Source of the DNA: Alkalihalophilus pseudofirmus | Lineage (GTDB): Bacteria > Bacillota > Bacilli > Bacillales > Bacillaceae_D | DNA length: 64,000 bases | Direction of reading: 5' to 3' | NCBI RefSeq assembly: GCF_029094545.1 | Contig: NZ_CP117835.1 | Coordinates: 1,964,001-2,028,000, forward strand | Part shown: positions 8,663 to 17,233 of the stretch, one piece after another | How the letters are laid out: every line of letters starts with the position of its first letter | How positions within the stretch are numbered: position 1 is the first letter of the stretch | The notes under the pieces: generated by a model | Database searches by the model: none | Told to the model about the DNA's origin: nothing | What the model saw: only the letters and a program-made list of their open reading frames with translations | Program-made: the position numbers and the translations under genes

Positions 8663-9262
8663 ATGAGTAGACCAGTTGGAGTTAATAGTGAAGATACAAA
8701 GAAGTTAATTGAGGATAAAGCAACTAAGATGTTTGAGCTAAAAGGCTATTCAGCTACATCTATATCAGATATAAAAACGGAAACACAATTAAGCAAAGGT
8801 ACGGTTTATTACCATTTTAAAAACAAGGAAGAGCTTTATTTATATTGTTTAAAACAAGCATTAAATAAATTCATCAACGAGTGGAAAAAAGGGATGGTAA
8901 GAGAAAAGAGCGCTACTGACAAATTATATTTATGGGCACATTTATGCAGCTTAGAACTTCACAATCCTTTAATTAAAACCATTCCAGAATATATGGTTTC
9001 AACAAACAAAGACCAAATTTTTGTCGTAAAGCTGCTTAAACCTGAATTAGATGTTCTTACGGAGATTATTCAGGAGGGAATTGAAAAGAAAGAGTTTAAT
9101 GCTGAATTGAACATCCAAGAGGTGAGCGTTATTTTATTATCATTAATTTCAGGGCTGCACGATACTAGTATTGCATTAATAGGGTTTAATACCCAGAAAG
9201 ATAAAGCGGATCTTTATAGGAAAGCTACGGAAACTGTTATTAACGGAATTGGGATTAAATGA
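8663..9262 (+). CDS. TetR/AcrR family transcriptional regulator
   Basis: 199 residues with an N-terminal TetR helix-turn-helix (ATSISDIKTETQLSKGTVYY, then HFKNKEELYLY) at about residues 28-60 and a helical ligand-binding C-terminal domain. GGGAGGA precedes the ATG. Its divergent placement suggests it represses the flavin monooxygenase and itself until a ligand binds. A strong terminator follows. Confidence 0.92.
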   Translation: MSRPVGVNSEDTKKLIEDKATKMFELKGYSATSISDIKTETQLSKGTVYYHFKNKEELYLYCLKQALNKFINEWKKGMVREKSATDKLYLWAHLCSLELHNPLIKTIPEYMVSTNKDQIFVVKLLKPELDVLTEIIQEGIEKKEFNAELNIQEVSVILLSLISGLHDTSIALIGFNTQKDKADLYRKATETVINGIGIK

Positions 9263-9286
9263 GTTTTTTATCCACGTGTTTTTTTT

Positions 9287-9312
9287 GCTAAGGTTTTGAA
9301 TGAAACCTTAGC
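9287..9312 (+). terminator. Terminator of the TetR gene
   Basis: A 10-bp stem, GCTAAGGTTT with AAACCTTAGC and a 6-base loop, followed by TTTATTATTT. Confidence 0.85.
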
Positions 9313-9505
9313 TTTATTATTTCTTCACCATAAAGGAAGAACCAAACTCCCTGAGGGCAGGCTTATGAAAAAAAGCCCCCACAAAAATGAGGACTTACCA
9401 CGGTTTAGTATGTTTAAACATAGGGTGAATCTAAAAGAGATGTGTATCAGAGGAGGGGTTAATTATTAAGCTAATATAAAAATTCTTCCAGTTGAATAGG
9501 AAAAA

Positions 9506-9970
9506 TTATAATAATTCCTTAAGTCTCCTACAAACCTCGTTAATTCCGTTTTGGGCAGTGTCTATTATAAGATCAGATCTTTTTTCTAACAAGGGTAGTA
9601 CGTTTTCATAACTATCTAATACCTCTGTTCGTTCTTCAGGACTCTTGCCATAATCATGAGAAGTTCTTTTATTGATTCTATCAAGCATTACATTCAGATC
9701 CGCCTTTAGCAGCACCACATAATCAAAGTAGTGATAAAATTTCCCTTGATTAGAGTAGCATCCTGAGATAAAAAGGTGTGACTGTTTATATTGCTCTAAC
9801 AAATAAGTTATTTTTTCCGCGTCCCAAACTCTTTCTTCCACTCCCCCATCTCTAATCGACTTAACGTAGCCATAATCCGTATCGACTACATTGTATCCTT
9901 CTTTTTCTAACTGTACCAATGCACTTGATTTACCGACTCCAGATAAGCCTGTAATAAAAATGATTGCCAT
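9506..9970 (-). CDS. P-loop nucleotide kinase-like protein
   Basis: 154 residues with a Walker A motif GLSGVGKSS at residues 7-15, a VVDTDYG acidic strand and a lid-like RINKRTSHDYGKS segment, as in small-molecule kinases of the shikimate/AAA_18 type. The ATG at 9970 is chosen because GGAGGG lies 6 bases before it. It follows trmO by 44 bases on the same strand, so they are probably co-transcribed. The substrate is unknown. Confidence 0.75.
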   Translation of the reverse strand: MAIIFITGLSGVGKSSALVQLEKEGYNVVDTDYGYVKSIRDGGVEERVWDAEKITYLLEQYKQSHLFISGCYSNQGKFYHYFDYVVLLKADLNVMLDRINKRTSHDYGKSPEERTEVLDSYENVLPLLEKRSDLIIDTAQNGINEVCRRLKELL

Positions 9971-10014
9971 AGTGCACCCTCCATTTAAATAGATATGAAT
10001 GTTCATTACCAATA

Positions 10015-10473
10015 TTACTTCCAATAATTCTTCATGATATCCCTTGTCCATCCTGGCTGAGAGATCGTCTCTCTAGGAAGAAACTCTTGCATTACTGGCT
10101 TGATATCTAATATTGGCGTTTCGTTAATACAATCAAGGCCTGAAACAGTTAGCTCTCTACCTTTTCTTCCAACTACCTTTACCGTTGTAAGCCCTAATTG
10201 ATTGGGGCGGTTTTTTCCACGCTGCGAAAAGATCCCAACTTTAGGTAAGGACGTATCATTCCTAAGGTGTCTAGCACCTGTAATTATTTTATCCTTCGCC
10301 ACCTTATGAAAATAAAAGATAATCTCTAAATGTGAAAAAGATTCAATTTCATTAAAAGCTTCCTCTGGGAAGGTAGAGTCCAATACGATCTTACTAACTA
10401 CCTCACCCCAGTAATCATCTTCAATCTCATTTCTTAGATTATAAGCAATACCAATAGGAGTTAATGTGATCAT
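10015..10473 (-). CDS. trmO: tRNA (N6-threonylcarbamoyladenosine37-N6)-methyltransferase TrmO
   Basis: A 152-residue protein of the TrmO/UPF0066 family. It begins with the family's PIG strand and carries GIFSQRGKNRPNQLG, the counterpart of the RSPxRPNPIG signature that binds S-adenosylmethionine. The family N6-methylates t6A at position 37 of tRNA-Thr. The substitution of the usual RSP by RGK is a divergence, so a related methyltransferase with another target cannot be excluded. Confidence 0.75.
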   Translation of the reverse strand: MITLTPIGIAYNLRNEIEDDYWGEVVSKIVLDSTFPEEAFNEIESFSHLEIIFYFHKVAKDKIITGARHLRNDTSLPKVGIFSQRGKNRPNQLGLTTVKVVGRKGRELTVSGLDCINETPILDIKPVMQEFLPRETISQPGWTRDIMKNYWK

Positions 10474-10598
10474 TTGATTTCCTCTTTTCTTTCGATCCTT
10501 TTTTATATTGGATCAACCCTTTTTACTTCTAAATTTCCCTACACTTGCTGAGCCGGAAATGATATAAATACGTAGCACTTAAATAACCACCTACCTTA

Positions 10599-10997
10599 TC
10601 ATTCAACTAAACTATCGAGCACCACATACCCTAAAATAATTCCTGTGATGGCCCACGATTCAATATGCATAATTTCGAGGGTGAACGGCAGAAATTGTAA
10701 AGGGATAAAATGGGCAAGCAGCGGGATGAAAGTAACATAACACAACGGGAAGCCTACAATAAGCAGCTTTATCCAATTGACCTTCCACCCTTTCCCTCCT
10801 TTGCGTTCTTTAATGAACCTTGGTAGACGTAGAAGAACTCCTAGAAATATAGGAAACAAAGTTGAATATAGAAAAAACGGCCAAATCTCAAAGTTTCTTG
10901 AGGCTTCCAATCTTAAATGATGCTGAAAGGTTAAGCCGCCCCATAATACCACACCGATCAACAGCATCCAGCCTAGATACTTCCACGCATCTTTCAT
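10599..10997 (-). CDS. Predicted four-helix membrane protein
   Basis: 132 residues with four hydrophobic stretches (YLGWMLLIGVVLWGG; FFLYSTLFPIFLGVL; LLIVGFPLCYVTFIPLLAHF; WAITGIILGYVVL) and a basic loop RFIKERKGGKGWKVNW. AAGGAGG precedes the ATG. No family was recognised and the function is unknown. Confidence 0.65.
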   Translation of the reverse strand: MKDAWKYLGWMLLIGVVLWGGLTFQHHLRLEASRNFEIWPFFLYSTLFPIFLGVLLRLPRFIKERKGGKGWKVNWIKLLIVGFPLCYVTFIPLLAHFIPLQFLPFTLEIMHIESWAITGIILGYVVLDSLVE

Positions 10998-11085
10998 CGT
11001 ACTCCTCCTTATATATGTGCTTTATGTAGTATATAAACCAGACGAGTTAACTATGTTTAATCTGACTATGCTCGATGTAGTGCCG

Positions 11086-11250
11086 TTAGTTTGCATTCTG
11101 TTTATCCAGCTCCTCGAGCATCCAAGCAATAAATGCAAATGATAAAATAATCATTAGGATCATTGTAAAAGTAACCGTCTCTTCTGTAGTAACTCTGTAA
11201 ATGATGTATCCAATTAAAAGGAGCAGATAAGATTTATATTTCTTGAGCAT
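11086..11250 (-). CDS. Small membrane protein
   Basis: 54 residues with two short hydrophobic helices (YLLLLIGYIIYRV; TMILMIILSFAFIAWML). ATG at 11250 has AGGAGGG 4 bases upstream, which decides it against an upstream in-frame ATG at 11301 inside the neighbouring gene. It lies just after the zinc-finger membrane gene and is likely co-transcribed. Confidence 0.6.
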   Translation of the reverse strand: MLKKYKSYLLLLIGYIIYRVTTEETVTFTMILMIILSFAFIAWMLEELDKQNAN

Positions 11251-11281
11251 AAGGCCCTCCTTATGTCTTGTTATGAGGTTA

Positions 11282-11575
11282 CTAGACCTCTTCACAATCA
11301 TACGTAATCAAAAATGGATACAACGGTATGAGCAGCAATGTGAAGATGACAGATCCTAACATAGACCAGAAAATAGATTCCAGACTATTAAAGAGCAAAA
11401 ATCCAAAACCAGATATACTTAATGAAGTGAGTACACTCATGATGACTCTTGAATAAATGGAGATTTCATTGTTGAAGTTACACGTCTCACAATTAAATTT
11501 ATTTAAAAACATCGATTTAAAGCGGTCACTAAAGCTTGCTTTTGAGTGGCATTTGCAGCATGCATAAAGGTTCAT
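11282..11575 (-). CDS. TIGR04104-type putative zinc-finger membrane protein
   Basis: 97 residues: an N-terminal four-cysteine zinc ribbon (CCKCHSK and CETCNF, about 22 residues apart) followed by two membrane helices. This layout matches the small TIGR04104-type proteins common in Bacillus, which have no known function. ATG 11575 follows GGAGGTGA at 8 bases. Confidence 0.7.
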   Translation of the reverse strand: MNLYACCKCHSKASFSDRFKSMFLNKFNCETCNFNNEISIYSRVIMSVLTSLSISGFGFLLFNSLESIFWSMLGSVIFTLLLIPLYPFLITYDCEEV

Positions 11576-11599
11576 GATAAGCTTCACCTCCATTCAGAT

Positions 11600-12160
11600 T
11601 TAATAATATACCGATATCTTTGGCCAAGCCTTCTTCCAATCTTTTTTTGTCACTCTATTTATATAGATCTCTTTGCGCTTGAGATCTTCTTGGAAGCATG
11701 GCGTCGGTTTTACTTGCAGCGTCACAGCATCATTAATGCCATGAGGCGCTGCAAGGATAAGCTCGCCGTGAGGAGTTAGAGTAACCCCGAGCGCTGTGGC
11801 TGTCTCCGGAAATTTCGACATTGCATCAACACTCGATTTGTAAGGAGGCGTTTGATTTCTTGTATGCATCCTTGCTTGATTTTTAACGGACCAGGGCAGA
11901 TTAGGTTTTAATGTATGTAACTTGGCTTCCAATGCACGATCTGTACCTCCCTCAGCATGTTGCTGGTCGAAGTAAATAACATCTATATCAGGCAAGGGCG
12001 TCCTCTCTTCAAACTGATGAACAACATCCCAAATCTTAGAACGAACAAACCCCGCACAAATCCACCAATCTTCAAGTTTCAGCTGACGGACCGTTTGGAG
12101 AGTATCCATCATCCATTCATCCTCTTGTATCATAAATAGGATCTCTTCTTCTGACAGCAT
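11600..12160 (-). CDS. Nucleotidyltransferase family protein (DUF925/NTP_transf_6)
   Basis: 186 residues. WWICAGFVRSKIWD followed by LPDIDVIYFD gives the G-[..]-DxD nucleotidyltransferase core of the DUF925 family. Substrates of the family are not known. ATG 12160 has AAGGAGG 6 bases before it. It follows the interrupted amj gene by 10 bases, so it was part of the same unit. Confidence 0.8.
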   Translation of the reverse strand: MLSEEEILFMIQEDEWMMDTLQTVRQLKLEDWWICAGFVRSKIWDVVHQFEERTPLPDIDVIYFDQQHAEGGTDRALEAKLHTLKPNLPWSVKNQARMHTRNQTPPYKSSVDAMSKFPETATALGVTLTPHGELILAAPHGINDAVTLQVKPTPCFQEDLKRKEIYINRVTKKDWKKAWPKISVYY

Positions 12161-12170
12161 AACTGCCTCC

Positions 12171-12986
12171 TTACACAATAAATTTTGTGAACCAAGCGAC
12201 ATAATAAGCACCTGGAATAAAGAGCACCTGGGCAAGCAGCGTGCCTAATAATCGAGAAGTGACCATCATGATGGAGATTGTTTTAAGAGATAAGTAGCTC
12301 CCTTTTTTATTCACCACCTGATCGGCCAGCACTGAAATCTTTGGATCAATGAAAATGACGAGTAAAATCGTAGCGATGCCATTGATAAGACCAGAAGCCA
12401 TAATAGCTGTTGATGCTCGCTCTGGTGCAAGTAAAGACGCATATAACGCTGACAGCACACCAATTGTATAAACCGAGGTCACAATCATGTTTATAAGAAA
12501 TAATTTTATTGGGAAGTCTCTCAATCTAATTCCCTTAAGATATGTAAGCCGCGGCATCCGGATATGTCGAATGCCTCTTTTCATCACTCGCCACTTGATT
12601 CCTTGTTGAACCAGGGCTGGAACGGAACCATTTAGTCTTGATAAATGAATGATAGAGCGTGAGAAGATAGCTATAAAAGTAGGCAGAAGCAGTACGCCAA
12701 CGATCGTTCCAACGGTTGAGGCGCCAATAATAACTCGATACTGGCTTTCAACAAGCGTCAGAGCTTGATCTGGTGGCGCTGTATCAATTAAGCTTCCGGT
12801 AAACGGCTACTGCATCATGTTTGCTAAACGTGAAACGATGACCATCACATTAAATAAGGCGAGGCCTGATGCAATCAACCGAACTCTTGCGCCAGATATA
12901 CGAACCGAATAGGCTAAGGTCTCGATACAATGAATGATTAAGATAAATAGTGCAATTAATATAACTTTGTCTGTAATGATGTCCAT
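12171..12986 (-). pseudogene. amj: Lipid II flippase Amj (DUF2837) interrupted by an in-frame TAG
   Basis: From ATG 12986 (AAGGA upstream) the frame gives a polytopic protein typical of Amj (ETLAYSVRISGARVRLIAS near residue 22). It meets TAG at 12807-12809 after residue 59 and continues unbroken to 12171 for a total of 271 codons, the normal Amj length. Amj is the stress-induced alternative to MurJ for moving lipid II across the membrane. A 138-residue C-terminal piece could be made from an internal start but would lack the first helices. The likeliest change is CAG to TAG. Confidence 0.8.
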
Positions 12987-13070
12987 AAAGGGTTCCTTTC
13001 AAGCTAAGATAGTACTTGCCTATAATTAGTACGAATATGGTCCTGCCTCTAAGCTATGTAAAACGAGCAG

Positions 13071-13745
13071 CTATAATGAGATCTGAAGCATCCTTTCAAT
13101 CTCATCTCGGTTAGTTTCGGCAACCAACATCGTATAATCGTTATATAGAGGCACAATTGTTTCTTTGCTGTTTGCGATCACTTCGCATCCTCTATCATCA
13201 TAAATATAGTAGATAATATTCTTAGAGATATTTACAAAAAACACATCAGGATCATATGCCCCTTTGCGTTTACCCAGTTTAGGTTTCAAATGAAAGTCCT
13301 TATGACAGATTGCTTTGATAAGTAAAGGGTAATTCAAGTCTCCTTTTTTGCACTTTAGGTGAAACTGGGAAATATAGTACTCACTAGTATCTCCTTCGTC
13401 ATCAATCATAACTGGCAAAGTCTTCTGCCTTATCTTATGTTTTAATTCCTTATTCTTGAGATATCGTTTATAAACGTTAGGAGCCTTAACAGATTTTTTA
13501 TTCCCACTGTTAAGATAAGCATTGGTCACCAACATCATTTCATCCTTCTCGGAGAAGAGATCATTAAAAATAGACGTAGCCTGCATGTACACAAATTCAA
13601 ATAAATCAAGATTAAGCTTATTTCCAACTAATTGATACATATTTTTACCTAATTCAAAGTGAATGCCGATATGCCATTGGTTATAGATGCTCGGCTTCAA
13701 GTGTAATCCAGGGAAAGAATAAGCTAGGTATTCATTTAATTCCAT
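13071..13745 (-). CDS. DUF3885-like protein
   Basis: About 224 residues. The start MELNEYLAYSFPGLHLKPSI and the following WHIGIHFELG strand resemble DUF3885 proteins, which often sit among toxin-immunity genes. C-terminal YYIYDDRGCEVIA is a further family-like block. ATG 13745 with GGGAGA at 7 bases is preferred over 13760. The start overlaps the end of the upstream gene by 10 bases, so the two are probably translated together. Confidence 0.6.
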   Translation of the reverse strand: MELNEYLAYSFPGLHLKPSIYNQWHIGIHFELGKNMYQLVGNKLNLDLFEFVYMQATSIFNDLFSEKDEMMLVTNAYLNSGNKKSVKAPNVYKRYLKNKELKHKIRQKTLPVMIDDEGDTSEYYISQFHLKCKKGDLNYPLLIKAICHKDFHLKPKLGKRKGAYDPDVFFVNISKNIIYYIYDDRGCEVIANSKETIVPLYNDYTMLVAETNRDEIERMLQISL

Positions 13746-14191
13746 AATGTAATCTCCCATAATTCGCGGTCCTCTAAAACCAAGTCATAAGGTTTCTTTA
13801 AGTCCATCCAACTAATGGTTCTCTTTTTTGAAAGGGGCAATTCTTCTCCCCCGTTTAAAGACGTGAAATACTCTACTACTCCACTTTGTTGAACCGCTGC
13901 TTCGAGGTAGGAATAGAGGATCTTCAAACATTTATCTTGCTCAGCTGTTCCCTTTATTTGATAGGGTAATGGGATATGGTTAGAAAATGCGGTCACTTGA
14001 TGTTTGAATGAAAAATGCGTACTATATGAAAATCTTTGTTTTGAACGGCTGTCATAATTATTCTCGAAATAGATATGAGTGAAATCCAATTCATTTCTAT
14101 ACACATTCGGCTGCTCTAATGATACCGGATTTGTACCATATGAACCGCTTGGAAGTCTCATGGGTGAAGCAATATAAATATACTGAGTCAT
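13736..14191 (-). CDS. Uncharacterised protein
   Basis: About 151 residues starting MTQYIYIASPMRLPSGSYG (GGGAAC 5 bases upstream). It is aromatic-rich, soluble and without signal peptide or recognised domain. It overlaps the DUF3885-like gene and follows a CPCC gene, a setting typical of immunity-type genes, but no toxin gene is beside it. Confidence 0.55.
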   Translation of the reverse strand: MTQYIYIASPMRLPSGSYGTNPVSLEQPNVYRNELDFTHIYFENNYDSRSKQRFSYSTHFSFKHQVTAFSNHIPLPYQIKGTAEQDKCLKILYSYLEAAVQQSGVVEYFTSLNGGEELPLSKKRTISWMDLKKPYDLVLEDRELWEITLWN

Positions 14192-14284
14192 GTCTTGTTC
14201 CCTTTCATATATCTTTGGTTTAAATAAATAGAAGTCGTTAATGACTCCCATTGTTAAGTACATCATTCCCTTTAACATTTCAAC

Positions 14285-14557
14285 TTAAGGATTGGACAGC
14301 ACCTTCCAATCAGGGTCTTTGACATCATTTATACTTGGTTTTCTAACAAATTCGATACAACCTTTCTCACAGGCCCCAAATGAGAGATAGTTTATCTGCG
14401 CTTGTCTTAAAGAGGGCGTATTTGCACCACCCTCATAATCAGGATCGTCAAATTGGACTCCATCATCTTCCCAAAAGCAGATACTGCAAATCTCATAACT
14501 TCCAGGAGGCTCTTCATCTAATACTTTATAGCCGCAACAAGGACAAGTGTATTTCAT
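14285..14557 (-). CDS. CPCC-family cysteine-rich protein
   Basis: 90 residues with the diagnostic N-terminal YTCPCCGYKVLDEEPPGSYE, then ICSICFWEDDGVQF and DYEGGANTPSLRQAQINY. CPCC proteins bind metal through the cysteines and are often found in polymorphic-toxin immunity loci. ATG 14557 follows AGGAG. It leads a three-gene minus-strand group. Confidence 0.85.
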   Translation of the reverse strand: MKYTCPCCGYKVLDEEPPGSYEICSICFWEDDGVQFDDPDYEGGANTPSLRQAQINYLSFGACEKGCIEFVRKPSINDVKDPDWKVLSNP

Positions 14558-14635
14558 TGACTGTTCACTCCTGATCAAAAAATAACGATTGCTAGTTGTT
14601 GTGAAATCAGAGTCGAATCATTACCGCCTCTGTAA

Positions 14636-14902
14636 TTAACAACTGCTGATGCGTTTATAATTAATTAAAAATAAAATGACTACACCAACTATAAGTGCTG
14701 TTAAACCAATAATGAAAAAGGTATCAATATACTTAGTTACAGCAAGCTCATAAATAGAAGTATCTATCGGACTATAGGGATTTAACACGACAAGATCCGC
14801 TAATCTTATTCCGTAATACACGCTTGATATCATAAGGATTACGCCTATAATGGACGAAAATAGGCCAATGAAAGTAAAGAATGTATAATCATTTTTGAAC
14901 AT
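14636..14902 (-). CDS. Predicted two-helix membrane protein
   Basis: 88 residues with two hydrophobic segments (FIGLFSSIIGVILMISSVYY and FIIGLTALIVGVVILFLI) around a polar loop. GAGGAG lies before the ATG. No family was recognised. Confidence 0.6.
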   Translation of the reverse strand: MFKNDYTFFTFIGLFSSIIGVILMISSVYYGIRLADLVVLNPYSPIDTSIYELAVTKYIDTFFIIGLTALIVGVVILFLINYKRISSC

Positions 14903-15076
14903 AGCTGTCTCCTCTTTTTTGTATGTATTTATTTTGGAGTTAAATTAATTCTTCATAACAGCTCCTAGTTATCTACTATATTTTAACACTTATTGTCAAT
15001 AAATGTCCTTTATATCAGTTAAGATGGTTTTGCTATGATATAATTTGTAAAAAGATTCTGAAGGTGGGAACATCAG

Positions 15077-15322
15077 GTGTCTCTTATAAAAGTTGAAGGG
15101 ATTCGTTATATTTTATTTTGTATAGGCTTAATGCTTCTTATCTATCTTGAATGGCTGACTCCTTCGATCTTTTTTATTGGGTCTGCTTTATTTGTATTTC
15201 TAAATTACTTGCTCAGTAAAAGGGACTATAATATATCAGTAAAAAATGTATACTTTAATCTCGTTTTTATTGGCGTTGTTCTATTTACCGTTATATTGGC
15301 TAACGTATACTTTCTTTCTTAA
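15077..15322 (+). CDS. Small membrane protein
   Basis: 81 residues beginning at GTG 15077 with AAGGTGGG upstream. Three hydrophobic stretches (YILFCIGLMLLIYLEW; FFIGSALFVFLNYLL; LVFIGVVLFTVILANVYF). It is an isolated gene with a hairpin after it. The function is unknown. Confidence 0.6.
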   Translation: MSLIKVEGIRYILFCIGLMLLIYLEWLTPSIFFIGSALFVFLNYLLSKRDYNISVKNVYFNLVFIGVVLFTVILANVYFLS

Positions 15323-15360
15323 ACACATTATCAGCTTGTCGTGATTATTAAGTGAGGTAA

Positions 15361-15386
15361 GGTCCTTTCTTCTAATAGAAAGGACC
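15361..15386 (+). terminator. Hairpin between convergent genes
   Basis: GGTCCTTTC pairs perfectly with GAAAGGACC around an 8-base loop, between the small membrane gene and the MFS gene, which converge here. The U runs are weak on both sides. Confidence 0.6.
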
Positions 15387-15435
15387 ATTTATTGTTTACC
15401 TTAAATGAATAAATTGATAATAACCCCTTCCACCG

Positions 15436-16680
15436 CTACACTGAATGACAAATCACCTCTTCCTCCTCCCCGCCATCACTCCTAAAGTAAATCTCACTCT
15501 TCCGTTTCATAACCGTACGTAAAGTAACGATACCTAGTATGAAAAATCCCAAGGACGCAATCAACCCTACAGGTCGTATGGAGGTAAACTCTGCCGCAAT
15601 CCCAATCGTAAGAGTCAAGATAACAATAAAAACAGCTTCTATGATCCCTAGAATACTACCGAACCTCCCCATCACTTCTACTGGAACATGGTTTTGATAA
15701 AAGGTTAAAAAGCCGGTATTAGAAAACGTAATTGCAGCCCCTATTAAAAAGCAGCCAGCTGCAGCATGGTAAAAATGAGTTGAACTATATAAAGCGAAGT
15801 AGCCAATAGCTGCAGCGGGAGTACCGAAACCAATTAAAAACTTCACACGTAACTGTTTCGCAAAAACTGAATTAATGATGGAGCCTACAATGATTCCTGC
15901 GCCAAACACAGCTAAGAAAAATCCATACGCTGCATCCGTCATCAGCAAGACCCCTTTTGCAAAAGCCGCTTCTAATGAGTCGATCGCTGTCATAAAAATC
16001 GTCACCCCGCAACCCAACAAATAGATTTTAGCTACATAGGAAGATGATCTACAGAAGGTAACGACTGTTTTCATATCATTTTTAATCATTGACCATGTGA
16101 CCTTTGGTGAACTGCCTTGACCTAACAAAGGATCAACATTTGGTAACAAACGAATGATAAAGGCAGATCCAACTAATGCAGCTGCATTGACATAGATTGC
16201 CGTATAAGGTGTACCGGCTATAAATAGAACGCCTGCCACAGATGGGCCGATGATTGTTCCGCTTGATTGAATAAAGCTTCGCAGTGCATTAAAACGCTGA
16301 CGGTCTTCTTTTGGAATCAGCTTTGTCATGTAAACCATGGATGCAGGCTCAAAAATCGCGCTGGCCATATGGATAATAAAAGCCAGAACGTACACATAGA
16401 GTAAGGAGGGTAAAAATGGAATGAGGAAAATTCCAATCGCTCTAAATACATCGAGATAGATCATTAACGTGCGAGTATTCATCCGGTCAATATAGCTTCC
16501 TGCCCACGCATTCGAGCAAACAGCTGCGATTGGGCCAAGAATATAGAGGAGCGCCATCGCAAGGGGCGACCCTGTTTCATGTAATACAATGAGGTTGATC
16601 GCAATGAGATACACCCAGCCTCCAATGGTTGAAATACCTATACCGCCTAATAGTAATAGTGGATCTTTCCATTTCAGCAC
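15436..16680 (-). CDS. MFS transporter under T-box control
   Basis: About 414 residues with twelve predicted helices and the MFS loop GSYIDRMNTRTLMIYLD after helix 2. It resembles the MFS_3/enterobactin-exporter-like permeases of Firmicutes. The frame is open further upstream, but that DNA is the T-box leader, so translation must begin after its terminator. GTG 16680 lies 9 bases after AAGGGA; ATG 16689 is an alternative with no spacing. T-box control ties it to an uncharged tRNA, so it may carry an amino acid or related compound. Confidence 0.8.
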   Translation of the reverse strand: MLKWKDPLLLLGGIGISTIGGWVYLIAINLIVLHETGSPLAMALLYILGPIAAVCSNAWAGSYIDRMNTRTLMIYLDVFRAIGIFLIPFLPSLLYVYVLAFIIHMASAIFEPASMVYMTKLIPKEDRQRFNALRSFIQSSGTIIGPSVAGVLFIAGTPYTAIYVNAAALVGSAFIIRLLPNVDPLLGQGSSPKVTWSMIKNDMKTVVTFCRSSSYVAKIYLLGCGVTIFMTAIDSLEAAFAKGVLLMTDAAYGFFLAVFGAGIIVGSIINSVFAKQLRVKFLIGFGTPAAAIGYFALYSSTHFYHAAAGCFLIGAAITFSNTGFLTFYQNHVPVEVMGRFGSILGIIEAVFIVILTLTIGIAAEFTSIRPVGLIASLGFFILGIVTLRTVMKRKSEIYFRSDGGEEEEVICHSV

Positions 16681-16716
16681 CGACACCATTCCCTTCAATA
16701 AATGTTGAAAAAGAAC

Positions 16717-17010
16717 AAAAAAATCCCACCCCCAAAACCTAATCGTTTTGGGGGCGAGATTATGTCGCGGTGCCACCCCATTCACTTCTTCATCACTAAA
16801 GAAGCCTTATCAAGTACGGCTTGGCTAGATTTCGCCTGCGATACCCTATCTCTGTAACGGGAGAACCCGATGCCGCATCATTATGGGTTACATAAATCCG
16901 AAGCACAGCTCAAAGCCTTGGTTCAACTCACACTCTTATCCCTCATTCTCAGCTACAGAGGTCTCTGTTGATAATGTAATGAGCCTACTCTTCTTTTCAT
17001 CGCTTTTGAT
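16717..17010 (-). promoter_or_regulatory. T-box leader (tRNA-sensing riboswitch)
   Basis: On the minus strand the leader has a Stem I region with AGAAGAGTAGG, CTGAGA and TTGAACCAAGGCTTTGAGC. The conserved antiterminator T-box GGGTGGCACCGCG follows, and then the terminator CCCCCAAAAC/GTTTTGGGGG (16729-16754) with seven U (16717-16723). The specifier should lie in GAACCAAGG; CCA (Pro), ACC (Thr) and CAA (Gln) are possible and were not resolved by eye. An uncharged cognate tRNA would allow read-through into the MFS gene. Confidence 0.93.
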
Positions 17011-17233
17011 ATGGAATTAGATCTTATCATATGGGATTATCTTACTTTTGTAAATGCTTTATTTTTACTTTAGTTATACAACATACTTATATAGAAAGTT
17101 ACTGAAATGATATTGTGTTTAAAGAATATTCAGTATACACTTTTGATAGGCCCTCTAATTAAGTTCACTCCTTGAAATTTCTCACTCTATCTATCGATTA
17201 CATAACTAAAAGAATTTTAGGAGAGGATCCACT

